NCBI GenBank assembly: GCA_034769895.1
Contig: CM068374.1
Location: 354,626,302 to 354,690,301 of the forward strand
DNA length: 64,000 nucleotides
Direction: 5' to 3'
Source: Magicicada septendecula
Taxonomy: Eukaryota > Arthropoda > Insecta > Hemiptera > Cicadidae
The notes under the pieces were generated by a model. It was not told where the DNA came from. It worked only from the letters and a program-made list of their open reading frames with translations, and searched no databases. Of this stretch, positions 49,288 through 59,893 are shown one piece after another (the stretch's first letter is position 1; every line of letters begins with the position of its first letter). The position numbers and the translations under genes are program-made.

Positions 49288-49682
49288 CAGTAGCGATTCC
49301 TCAGAGCAAGCAAGGCAAGCAGTGCTTGCCCAAAGAAAATCAGGCAAAAGTAAATGGTTACATATCGAACATTAATGTTGTCATCAAAAACTGTTTCACA
49401 TGCCTTCTTATCTCTCATCTTTTGAAAACCGGCGGCGAATTCATCACCTATCTTGCTGTCAAAATGCTACTGATGACTTGATTTGATCAAAGTCATTAAT
49501 ATCAGTATCACTTCACTTCCTGTTTTAACAGCTGACCGAGCGCTTCGCTCCCAAGGCAAGCACTTTAAAAAGTGCTTCGGTGCACTAACCTGTTTGAGGT
49601 TAGCTTTTGTATTGGAAGTTACAAGTAAAGTAAAGTGCTGGTGTGCGTCTGTTTGTATCCGTCCTGTGAATCTGTGTGAATT

Positions 49683-51376
49683 ATGTGTGATACAAGTTCA
49701 GCAGCTTCGACGTCGCAGTGCACCTGTGTTATTCACTCCCTTATACAGAAACCTTTTAGAATGCGTTCCTATGAAGAGAAAAAAGAAATACCAGTGTGTC
49801 CACGACCACAGTCTGAATTAACTACCTTAACCAAAAAATTGAACAAAACGCAGGTAACAAGACATTTCAATACCTCTTACTACAAGAAATATTCTTGGCT
49901 ATGTGGGTGTGCATCTAGTTCTTCTTTATTTTGCTGGCCTTGTATTTGTTTTGCTAATCCAAATGATATTAATAATGTTTGGTTCAACAAAGGTTATACT
50001 GACCTCAACAATTTAATTAATGCTAACAACCGTCATCAAAAATCAGAAGGTCATGTCAGAGCTTTTTTGACGTTTAAAGAATTCAGTAAAACTCGAGTAG
50101 ACACCCAGCTTGATATTCAACGTAAAATTGAAATTACTAGGCATAACATAAAAGTGACAAAGAACCGACTCATCCTTAGACGTTTCATTGATATTACCTG
50201 TTTTTTGGCCAAACAGGAATTAAGTTTTCGGGGTCATGACGAATCAGAATCATCTACCAATCAAGGCAACTACAGAAAACTTGCTTCTTTGCTTTCAACA
50301 TACGACCCATTATTAGCTCAGCACTTGGATGAGGCTACCGTTTTCACTGGTCTTTCATGTTCAATACAAAATGACTTAATTGATGCTGTGAAAGATGTGG
50401 TATTTAATAAAATAAAAAATGAAATAAATGCAACTGATTTCATTGCAGTAATGATAGATGAAACGTCTGCTGTTCAAAAAAGTCTCAGTTAACCATGATA
50501 TTTAGGTACATAGATGAGAGTGGTACAGTGCAGGAAAGATTTCTAGGTTTTTCTGATGTCAGTTCCGACCGTTCTGCTAGGGCACTTTCAGAGCACGTCA
50601 TTGAAGTTGTAGAAAGGTTAGGATGCAGTTCGAAAATCGTTTGTCAAACGTACGACGGGGCTTCAGTTATGTCTGGAGTGTTGTCTGGCACACAGCAACG
50701 AGTCAGAACTCATTTTCCCTCTGCAATTTTCGTGCATTGTTTTGCCCATGCGTTGAATCTCGTCTTAACACAGTCAGTAAGTTTTATCTCAGAATGTCAA
50801 ATTTTTTTCTCCACTTTGGGTGGTCTTGTTTCATTTTTTCTCCCTCTTCTTCCAGAATGTATTTACTCGATTCAGTTGTCCGTAAAAGGCTTCCGCCCAT
50901 GGCACCAACTCGGTGGAATTTCAATGATAGACTGGTTGAAACCGTGTGTCATTATAGGCTTGACATCATAAATTGTTTTTGGGAAATAGTAGACAATGAA
51001 AGTGAATGGGAAAATGACGCTATTTTTAAAGCTAGGGGTTTCATTAACTTTCTTCAGTCTTTCGAAACTGTATTTCTTTTACAGTTATTCGAAAACATTT
51101 ACTCAAAAACTGGTCATGTGTATAATATTCTGCATACAAAATCACTTGATATTTCTTACTGTCTCTCAGAAGTAACTTCTACCAAACAATATTTAAATGA
51201 TTTGAGATCTTCTTTTTTCGACAACCTCTTACAAGAAACTACTGTTTTGTTGGGCAGCCCACCACCACCACCAGGAGACAAGCTGACGTAGATCCATTTT
51301 TGCGGTTCAGGAGATTGTTTAATGAGATCTTGGATGTTCTGATTGTCAATATTGATTCTAGGTTTTCAAACCTGTA
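49683..51376 (+). pseudogene. hAT transposase, 5' part (ZMYM1-like, DUF4371 type)
   Basis: Frame 49683-50492 carries the TTF-type zinc finger region (WLCGCASSSSLFCWPCICFA) and the DUF4371-like start (SFRGHDESESSTNQGNYRKL), up to the first catalytic Asp in FIAVMIDETSAVQ. A frameshift at about 50485 leads to 50495-50971 (IVCQTYDGASVMSGVLSGTQ, second catalytic Asp, and IFVHCFAHALNLVLTQS). A second shift at about 50850 leads to the frame ending at 51291 (APTRWNFNDRLVETV). Sense continues past that stop to RFSNL at 51374, where the BEL LTR interrupts it. The C-terminus resumes at 58535. The transposase is related to the remnant at 102-2018. Confidence 0.85.
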
Positions 51377-51807
51377 TGGACAGTAATGTGGGAATTTCAT
51401 AATCAAAGGTAGGCTAATCTGTACGCTCAGGCCTCGTGCTCGCTAGCGAACAGGCTCAAACACAGTGCTACGTACGTCCGTGGGCAGCAGACGTAATTCC
51501 GTTTGCTGCTTCGGCCTGTCATTCATTCATTTTTATTTGTTGTCTCGACAAATTTATGTAGGCTTTAGGCCCTACAACATTTTCATGTAGTTTTGAGTGT
51601 TGCGTACTTGCGCCTCAATTTACGATGTAACATTTTTTACCTAACGTGGTTTTCAAAATTTAAAATGCGTACCAGACTTAGCTGATCTTACAATTCAAAC
51701 TTAAATTGTACAAGTAAATATCAATAAATGTATTAAATTACAGTCCACTCGCTCATCATTATTTTCAGCATCCTGGCAAAATCTATTTACAACATTATCT
51801 CCTAACA
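51377..51807 (+). repeat. 5' LTR of the BEL/Pao element
   Basis: 431 bp, TG...CA termini. It differs from the 3' LTR at about five positions (near 51402-51418, 51504 and 51563). A presumed primer-binding site, TGGTCGCTCCGTGCC, follows after a T-run at about 51815. Confidence 0.9.
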
Positions 51808-52170
51808 TTTTTTTTGGTCGCTCCGTGCCTGGATTCATCATTTTTTACCTTCTTTCAACTTATACCAGAGCGGCTTCTCATCATTTTTTCCACCTCAATT
51901 TCTGGCCATCACGGGCGATTCAGCACGTTCGCTGATCCGACCGTGTCGGGAGTTATTCAGCATTTCTTTCGTCGTCGCCATTGAGCCTCGTGACAACACC
52001 ATTACAAGACCATCCATGTGTTAATGCCTACACACCAGATTGAGCAATTCTAAGTTGAGAGCAGTCATCCATCCAGTCCGTGCATGTCTGTCATCTATTC
52101 CACGGCCTCAATGCTCCAGGACATCTCACAGAAGGTACGACATCAACGACATCAGTAAAAGGTGCGTAGA

Positions 52171-53216
52171 ATGGCGGAAGAAGGCCTAAAGTGTTGGTCA
52201 GAAAGAGAGGCAGCTTAAAGTCTGCCATAGTGCGAATCAATTCCGCAATAATTAACTTTGATAAAAACAGTAACACTAAACATTTTTTAACTGTTAGATT
52301 GGAAAGTCTAAAGAGTTTAGCAACAAAATATGATGAGGTACAGTCTGAAATTGAATTAACTTCTAAGGACATAAACGCTGCCCAAGAGGACAGAATCGAG
52401 GCTGAAGAACTTTTATATTCAACCGAAGCTAACATCTTGCAATTAATAGAAACTTTCAACATTCAGACTGAATCTCAAGTATTAACCAGTAATATGCAAT
52501 TAAAACCTATAAGTTTGCCCTGCTTCACAGGCAACATTCTAGAATGGCAGCACTTTTATTCAATATTTCTGGACTTGGTACATGCCAGATCTGATTTAAC
52601 TTCAGTGCAAAAACTACATTACTTATATTCATCTCTCAAAAATGAGCCATTAGATCTAATTAAGGCCTTACCTATTTGTAATGAGAACTATTCAATAGCG
52701 TTAAGTTTGCTGTCCGCTAGATATGATAACAAATTCATATTAGCGAAATATTATATTCAAAATTTACTAGAAGTGAAGTCTACAATCAAAGACTCTGTGC
52801 AGAGCTTAGCAGAATTTATAAATACAATAACGTCTTCCGTCAATTTGCTGGCAGCTATGCAATTGTCAGTGGATTCATTTGAACTCATTACTGTACAACT
52901 ATTGTCAGCAAAACTTGACCATTCCACATTTAAATTATGGAAGAAGTCTATAGATCCCGAAAATCTTCCTAACTTTCAGAGCTTTATACAGTTTTTAAAC
53001 GCCCGTAGACAATTATTAGAAAATACATTACGATAGACGCTGGACAGCAGCTTAACAAGCCAACTTTAAAATTTAATAATAAGTCTGAAAAACATAAATT
53101 ACGAAACTCTGCTGGCAGCACTGCATTTAAAAGTTATCATTCAACTTCAAATAATTATTTATGCCCATGCTGCAAGGCCAGTCACCCAATTTATATGTGT
53201 GACAATTTCGTGAATT
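52171..53216 (+). pseudogene. BEL/Pao gag with zinc-binding tail
   Basis: The likely original start is the ATG at 52171, one frame away from the long open frame 52191-53036, so a one-base change near 52185 is probable. The frame encodes a predicted helical N-terminus (RLESLKSLATKYDEVQSEIE), then the Pao Gag/DUF1759 core: SLPCFTGNILEWQHFYSIFL, YLYSSLKNEPLDLI and LLSARYDNKFILAKYYIQNL. A TAG ends it at 53034-53036. Reduced sense continues to a CCKASHPIYMCD-like zinc-knuckle segment near 53165-53205 with another stop. Gag would assemble the particle. Confidence 0.8.
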
Positions 53217-53267
53217 AAGCATATCGGAACGAGGGCAATTTATATTAAAGCATAAATGCTGCACTAA

Positions 53268-55229
53268 TTGTTTATACCAGATCATTTTTCACCTAATTGT
53301 AAGGTCAAACAATCATGTAAGATCTGTTCTAGACAACACCATACATTGCTGCACATAAATAATGTGTCAAAACAAGGTTCTGCCAGCAGCAGTAATTATT
53401 GTTCATTTAAGCTTCAATCAGCAAACAATGTTATTTTGTCTACAGCAGTTGTGTTCGTCATCGACCGTGCTGGTAACAGACAACTTGCACAAATTTTGTT
53501 AGACAGAGGGTCACAAGTAAACTTTTGTACTGAATCATTTGCTAAAAAATTGCAACTTAACTTGACTGAATCTAATATACCAATTTCAGGTATTAATAAT
53601 GCGACATGTTGCGCCACTAATTTGGCATCAATTCGTATTGTTTCTCGCTATCAAGGGTTCAGCTTTAACGCTCCGTGTGCGGTCTTATCTACCTTGACTC
53701 ATAAACTTCCAGCACAATCTTTCGACATAAATCATTTTAATATCCCAGATAACATTTTCCTTGCTGACCCACATTTCAACGTATCAGCTGACATAGACAT
53801 TCTTTTAGGAGCGCAGTTTTATTTAGATTTGATTCTAGCTAACAAATATGTACGTGGTCCTAACTTTCCTATTATACAAGAAACAAAGTTAGGCTACATT
53901 CTAGCAGGCAATCTGCCCAAACATTGTCATTCTAAGGGTCCTGCTGTTTCGTTCTTGGCAAGAAACAACGATAGTCAAATTTTAGCGTCTCTTGAGAAAT
54001 TTTGGGAGACCAAAACCATCCTTGATAAACATTTTGTTAAGTCCACTCATCGCAATGATGAGGGTAGGTTCGTTGTCTCATTACCATTCGGGTCTGATAG
54101 TCCCCAGTTGGATGAGTCCTATGCTACCGCTGAAGCAAGATTTTTAAGTTTAGAACGCAGGTTCAAGCATGATTCTGAGCTTGCGCGTGAATACGCAAAC
54201 TTTATTCAAGAATATAGGGATCCTGGCCACATGGTGCTAGTCGACGATTGTTCTGTTAATTCCAGGGTTTCAAATACCTACTATTTGCCTCACCATGCTG
54301 TTTTTAAACATTCTAGTTCCACGACAAAACTTCGCATCGTTTTTGATGGCTCAGCCAAAACTACCAATGGTCTTTCTCTCAATGATATTTTGTTAGTAGG
54401 CCCAAATGTCCAACAAGATCTTTTCTCTATTCTTTCGCGATTTCGCATACACAACTATGTTCTGATGGCCGACATCGAGAAGATGTATCGACAAATTCTA
54501 GTGTCTGATAACGATTGCCATTACCAACGTATTCTGTGGCGTAATTCTCTGCTTGAACAGTTTAAACATTTTGTGCTGCGAACTGTAACATACGGTACTG
54601 CTAGTGCTTCGTTTTTGGCTACGCGCTGCCTTATTCAGATTGGTAAGGATCATGAAGCTTCTTTTCCTGACGCTGCTTCAGCTATAATTAATGATTTTTA
54701 TGTCGATGATTTGTTAACCGGTGCAGACACCATTTCTAATCTGACCAAGTTGAAATCTGACTTGGGTACGTTGTTGAGTCAATATGGCTTTACTCTACAT
54801 AAATGGTCATCAAATGAACCAAATGTGGTCACAGAGCATAATAATTTATCACTTCCATTAAACAAACAAGGCAATGTGCGTACGTTGGGCATTCTTTGGA
54901 ACAACTCTACAGATTCATTCTTGTTTGACATCAAGTCATTTCCAGTTGAGTCAAGCATCTCTAAGAGGAAAATCCTGTCAATTATAGCGGGTATCTACAA
55001 CCCACTCGGACTCGTCGGTCCAATTGTTTTTCTTTATAAACAGTTTATGCAGCAACTGTGGCTGTGCAATCTTGGTTGGGATGAGCCGATTTCTGAGCAA
55101 TTATATCTGTATTGGCGTTCATTATGCGATAAGTTGTATCTAATTGGTAAAATTATTGTCCCACGCTCTATTCGCAGCAAGTCCAAGGCAAAGATAGTTG
55201 AATTAAATTGTTTTTTCGGATGCCTCTGA
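53268..55229 (+). pseudogene. BEL/Pao pol: protease and RT
   Basis: A 653-residue frame. Residues 10-30 carry a Cys/His segment (CKVKQSCKICSRQHHTLLH). The aspartic protease (DUF1758) spans about 58-210, with the active-site loop at residues 79-82 reading DRGS, where this family normally has DSGS or DTGS. The codon AGA at 53505 replaces Ser/Thr and should cripple cleavage. RT follows from about residue 350: TTKLRIVFDGSAKT, VLMADIEKMYRQI and DFYVDDLLTG (near residue 478, 54695-54720). The Peptidase_A17-type region after RT has IAGIYNPLGLVGP. The frame ends at 55229 because of a one-base slip in the T6 run at 55211-55216. Confidence 0.9.
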
Positions 55230-55752
55230 AAAGGGCTATGGGTGTTGTGTTTACGTTAGAGTCATTTATCAAGATTTAACGGCCTCTTGTCACCTTTTGT
55301 GTTCCAAATCTCGCGTGGCTCCACTACGACAGGTGTCATTACCCCGCATTGAACTCTGTGCTTGCTTGTTGTTATCGCAACTTCTATTCAAGGTCACCCC
55401 TGCTCTTCATTCCTTTGTCAATAGCGTTCACCTGTACTCCGACTCCATGGTATCTCTCTATTGGATTCACGCTCAGTCTTCTAGGTGGAAGACCTACGTC
55501 GCTAATCGTGTTGCTGAGATTCAGCGTCTCACTGAAGCCTACACATGGCATATCAATTTGCAACATAATCCTGCTGACATTATTTCTAGGGGATGTCACC
55601 CCGACGTTTTGCGCGATTGTTCGCTTTGGTGGCATGGTCCCGCTTGTCTGTCTCAATCTTCTGAGCCCAATCCTTTTCACCTTTCTCACCTTCTAATGTG
55701 TCGTTTCCTGAATGCTCTGCTGAGGAGAAATAAACCCCCAAACTTTCTCTAA
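55213..55752 (+). pseudogene. BEL/Pao RNase H
   Basis: In the frame after the T-run slip the sequence reads FSDASEKGYGCCVYVR, the first RNase H motif. PLRQVSLPRIELCACLLLSQ (catalytic Glu) and VHLYSDSMVSLYWI (catalytic Asp) follow in 55297-55752, then NPADIISRGCHPDVLRDCSLWWHGP, the usual link to integrase. The frame ends at 55752 through another shift; related sense restarts before 55794. RNase H would remove template RNA during cDNA synthesis. Confidence 0.85.
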
Positions 55753-55793
55753 TTTCTACCCTACCTATTGATCTTTCAAAGGACTTTTCCTCA

Positions 55794-56788
55794 TTGCACC
55801 GTCTGACTCGCGTGTACGCTTATTGCTTTCGATTCATCAAAAATACTAGACCTTCTAGGGCTGAGAAAATCTCGGGTGTTCTTACCCCCACCGAAATTCA
55901 TTCTACTCTTAATTTCTTCATAAAGCAATCCCAGTCCATCCACTTCGCTGCTGAGCTTAATTGCCTTCGTAATGGGGCTTCTGTCTCTATTAGGAGTAAG
56001 CTGTCTTCTTTGGACCCGTTTCTTGATGAGTTTGGCGTCATATGTGTCGGCGGACGCTTACAACAGTCGCAACTACCCTATGGCAATAAGCATCCTACTG
56101 TCTTGCATCCATCGGCTCACATCACTTGCCTTATAATTGAGTGCGAGCATATTCGTCTCCTCCACGCTGGTGCTCAACTTGCCCATCATTCACATTGTCA
56201 ATGCTGGTGGATCATTAACGCCAAGATAGTCATTCGTTCCATCATTCGTAGATGCGTCAAATGTCTCAGGTTTAACACCAAATATCAGGTTCAAAGGCTT
56301 GGTATTTTGCCATCTCCTAGGGTTACTCCTTCGCGGCCGTTTCTATTCTGCGCAGTTGATTATGGTGGTCCCTTCATGATTCGTCATGGCGGGCAGAGAT
56401 CTAGGACTCTGTCAAAATCATACGTGTCTTTATTCATTTGCTTAGCCACCAGGGCCATTCATTTGGAATTGGTTTCCGATCTTACGGCCAATGCGTTTAT
56501 AGCTGCCTTACGTCGCTTCATGGCCCGTAGGGGCATACCTAGCCAGTTATATTCTGACAATGGCACGAACTTTAGGAAGGCCGCAACAAGGAAAACGTTT
56601 CCATTGGTGACCTGGTTTTGCTGATCGAGGATAACTTGCCTCCATTAGCATGGAAATTTGGTGTAATTACAGCCACATTTCCCGGACCAGACAATTTAAT
56701 CAGAGTAGTTGACGTTCGTACGCCTACTGGCACCTATCGCAGACCAATTCATAAGTTATGTTTGGTGCCAGTGAGGGACGAACTGTAA
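55794..56788 (+). pseudogene. BEL/Pao integrase with internal deletion
   Basis: Frame 55794-56624 has the upstream region (VCVGGRLQQSQLPYGNKHPT), a zinc-binding H...H...CVKCLRF segment and the catalytic core, with FLFCAVDYGGPF (first Asp) and LYSDNGTNFRKA (second Asp). Directly after NFRKAA the sequence jumps to the C-terminal domain: PLVTWFC in this frame, then DNLPPLAWKFGVI, IRVVDVRTPTGTYRRPIHKL and the end at 56788 in another frame. The intervening segment with the catalytic Glu is deleted, so the enzyme is dead. Confidence 0.85.
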
Positions 56789-58103
56789 AAAAGAGGATAT
56801 TTTCTTTATAAACCATAAAGATGTCGCTTATTTTCCTTTTAAAATTAAATGTATGTATTTGTCAAACATGTGTTAAATCAAATGTTCTAAGAAGATTGTG
56901 TTAGTTATAAGCACTTTTATTTTTAGCATAAGCTTTAATTTGTATATTTTCAATTCAGAAATTGCGTCTTTTACTTGAGCAAGAGTCAATTTGTTTAATA
57001 TGCAAGGCTTCAATTATTTTTTTGTCTTTTCTTGTATACAACATTTGATTTATGTGTCATGTCATTTGTGGTATTTTTTCTTATGTCATAAATTTTGTTA
57101 TATAATATTCACATGGATCTGGAGCTATACAAACCATGTATGCATCTTTCCTGCACATTTTTTGTTAATATGTGTGCATTGCTATTTTATTACTCTATGA
57201 ATTTATGTTTTACTTGCAATTGTTCAACACATGCATTACATTTTGCATAAACACGTTTGCTGTACTTGTCACTTATGCTATCATGCCTTGTACTCATGTA
57301 TTTGTAATTATCCAAACATATTTCTATTGTATTTTATTATGTATAACTTTGTATCTATGTAAAACACATTATTCTACCAGCATTTACTGTCTATGATCAT
57401 GCGCCACGCACATATTTTTATATTTTGTATTTGTATTTTGCGATCACGTATTGCACAATTATTATTCATGCTTTCAATTATGACATACATGTCATTACAC
57501 TTATGTACTTGCAACTATTCAACAATGTATAATCTGTTTTTACATGTCAATTTATTGTGCATTCCTGCAACTGCTAGGTATAGCATGCACTATTTAATTA
57601 TTATACTACAGCATTATGCTAAATCTATGTTTTTACATGCATAATTTTGTAATAATTTTTGTCTATTCATTTTATACTCAATACTATTATGTATAAGTCA
57701 ACTGGCCTTGACTGGTTTAGGCTGTCAATCATGACTTGCATAAAATATTTGCAATTTGTATCGGGCCCATCATGTGATGAGTCACCGACTATTCATCATC
57801 AAACACTGTCAAACTATTCATGTTTTATATTGTCTTATATTGTATACATTTTGCTAATTCATGCATTTATACTCATGTATAAATCAGTTTGTAAGCCAAC
57901 TGTGGCCTGTTCAACTGTTATCATCATTATTGAGGTTTTATCTCTGAGCAGTTTAATGTTATAACTGTTATCTAACATTTCAATCTCAATGTTCAATACA
58001 ACTTACTGAGGTTGATATCTATTATTAAGAACGTACATTGTGTTTTCTTATAATAAATTATTAAAATGTATTAAAAAATCGTTTGATTTTTTGCGGGCAG
58101 CTA
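56789..58103 (+). other. 1.3-kb non-coding 3' region of the BEL/Pao element
   Basis: It lies between the integrase end and the 3' LTR. Very AT-rich and low in complexity, with recurring ATGTAT, CATGCAT and TTTTATACTCATGTAT motifs. Four stacked ATG-started frames (56991-57200, 57172-57396, 57393-57644, 57659-57964) encode Ile/Cys/Tyr/Phe-rich strings with no recognised family. The segment ends in TTGCGGGCAGCTA, the probable purine-rich plus-strand primer before the LTR. Confidence 0.7.
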
Positions 58104-58534
58104 TGGACAGTAATGTGGGAATTTCATAAACAAAGGTTGGCCAATCTGTACGCTCAGGCCTCGTGCTCGCTAGCGAACAGGCTCAAACACAGTGCTACGT
58201 ACGTCCGTGGGCAGCAGACGTAATTCCGTTTTCTGCTTCGGCCTGTCATTCATTCATTTTTATTTGTTGTCTCGACAAATTTATGTAGGTTTTAGGCCCT
58301 ACAACATTTTCATGTAGTTTTGAGTGTTGCGTACTTGCGCCTCAATTTACGATGTAACATTTTTTACCTAACGTGGTTTTCAAAATTTAAAATGCGTACC
58401 AGACTTAGCTGATCTTACAATTCAAACTTAAATTGTACAAGTAAATATCAATAAATGTATTAAATTACAGTCCACTCGCTCATCATTATTTTCAGCATCC
58501 TGGCAAAATCTATTTACAACATTATCTCCTAACA
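58104..58534 (+). repeat. 3' LTR of the BEL/Pao element
   Basis: 431 bp, starting TGGACAG and ending TCCTAACA. It is nearly identical to 51377-51807. Confidence 0.92.
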
Positions 58535-59024
58535 CTCTCTCAACAAAAGTTTCTCGAAATTTTGGATGCTACTAAATATAGTGATTTTAGAAGAGTATTT
58601 CCTACTGAACTGCCTGGCTACGACTTATTCGGGGAAATTTGACATACCCATACTTAGGACAGAACTGAACATTATTTATAGCCATGACAACTATCAGAAC
58701 AAGTCACCAGTGAAAATATTAGAAACTATTGTGCAAAACGACCTTCAAGAAGCTCTCCCTGAGTTGTGTAACCTCTGTAAGCTTGTTCTTACAATCCCAG
58801 CTACTTCTGCTAGTGCTGAAAGGTCGTTTTCAGCCCTGAAACGAATTAAATCAATTCAGAGAAATACAATGGGGCAGAACCGTCTGAGTTCCTTAAGTTT
58901 CTTGTCATGTGAAAAAGAGTTATTGGAGGCTACAAGAATGCCTCGAGAAGGGTTTGATTTTTACGATGAAGTCATTAAACAGTTCATCAAGAAAGAAAGA
59001 CGGATGGAATATATTTTCAAGTGA
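58535..59024 (+). pseudogene. hAT transposase, C-terminal part after the BEL insertion
   Basis: This is the continuation of the transposase interrupted at 51376, resuming with SQQKFLEILDATKYSDF and a frameshift into frame 58566-59024. It carries the hAT dimerisation domain: LCNLCKLVLTIPATSASAER, then SFSALKRIKSIQRNTMGQNR and LSSLSFLSCEKELL, followed by a Lys-rich end (FIKKERRMEYIFK). The stop at 59022-59024 is about 400 bp before the right terminal repeat. Confidence 0.88.
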
Positions 59025-59419
59025 TTCTGGTCAGTATCTAGTCGCATTGAAGAAACTACTCTACTGACCAAAAAATATCTCGGAGTATTTTCTTCTGTTT
59101 TCTCTTTTGATCCACATGGTTGGGAATTGGTTGGGGTGGATCGGGCAGGACACATGTGGCATACCTCCCTGCGGTGTGTCCTGGGTACTGGCTGCTGAAA
59201 TCATAATTTTTGTAAAACTAGGTAGCTTGCTAAATGCCACTTTTATAATCCTCATACTAATTATACTTGATGAATATTTTTCTCACAATGATACAAACAA
59301 GTGTGTACCTGAATATTTTGTAATGCTTTTCTAGCACTGGAATTTTATGTATGTGTGCCTATGTTGTGCTTAGTGTCAATGCTTGCCCTACCCATCAGGC
59401 CAGGAATCGCCACTACTGT

Positions 59420-59893
59420 GGATGACAAAGAAGCAGTAACAGGGACAGGGTCACTGCGGCCCCCCCTGCCCACAAAGTATACCACTACTTGAGAGAGAAG
59501 ATATATCCTTGAAGTTATCGAGGTTTTTCAGCGGTTGATCCTGTAAACATCACTATGCCTGTCATATAGGATGATCATAGCATCTGGAAGTCAATTACCA
59601 AAGAAGACTTTGGTTGGTGGGGAAAAATTCCAGGAGACACTTTTATGAAAATGGTGACCCTACTTTTACCAAGAAGATAAACCTTGTTCTCTCTCGAAGC
59701 CATCTATATTGCTCCACTGGGCACAGCATTCCCCCTGTCAATCTATACAACTCATACAAGGAAGGGAAAGCGTTTTCAGAGGGAAGATATCGCTTACACG
59801 AGAGATATAGGGATCCTTTTACAGCACCTTCTGTTTAGTAGCAACTGATAATTTTTTTTTTTTTTAACTGGTAGCCTCTCAATAACAGCCTAT
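59420..59893. other. Probable far side of the Jockey LINE plus unassigned sequence
   Basis: GTGGATGACAAAG next to the hAT end plausibly continues the Jockey sequence cut at 49287. A C-rich patch is at 59459-59467. The open frame 59614-59838 (74 codons) matches no family I recognise. No confident coding. Confidence 0.4.

Larger units (their letters stand above)
51377..58534 (+). mobile_element. BEL/Pao LTR retrotransposon, recent but defective
   Basis: LTRs of identical length (431 bp) start TGGACAGTAATG and end TCCTAACA at 51377-51807 and 58104-58534. I count five substitutions between them (about 1.2%), so the insertion is young. The order gag, protease, RT, RNase H, integrase is that of BEL/Pao. 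It interrupts the hAT transposase between RFSNL and a block resuming with SQQKFLEIL. A perfect target duplication is not visible (CTGTA before, CTCTC after), so mutation or recombination between copies is possible. Confidence 0.9.
49288..59419 (+). mobile_element. hAT transposon carrying a nested BEL/Pao insertion
   Basis: The ends CAGTAGCGATTCCTCAGAGC (49288) and, inverted, CAGTAGTGGCGATTCCTGGC (ending 59419) form hAT-type terminal repeats. The left flank is ATGTGGAT; the right flank begins at TGGATGAC with GTGGAT preserved across the border, consistent with an 8-bp duplication that lost about three bases. Without the BEL insertion (51377-58534) the element is about 3.0 kb. Confidence 0.8.

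Noticed and set aside
59614..59838. 74-codon open frame next to the hAT end
   Set aside because: No recognisable domain; it lies in the region that may be the Jockey 5' part, but the frame does not match Jockey protein.
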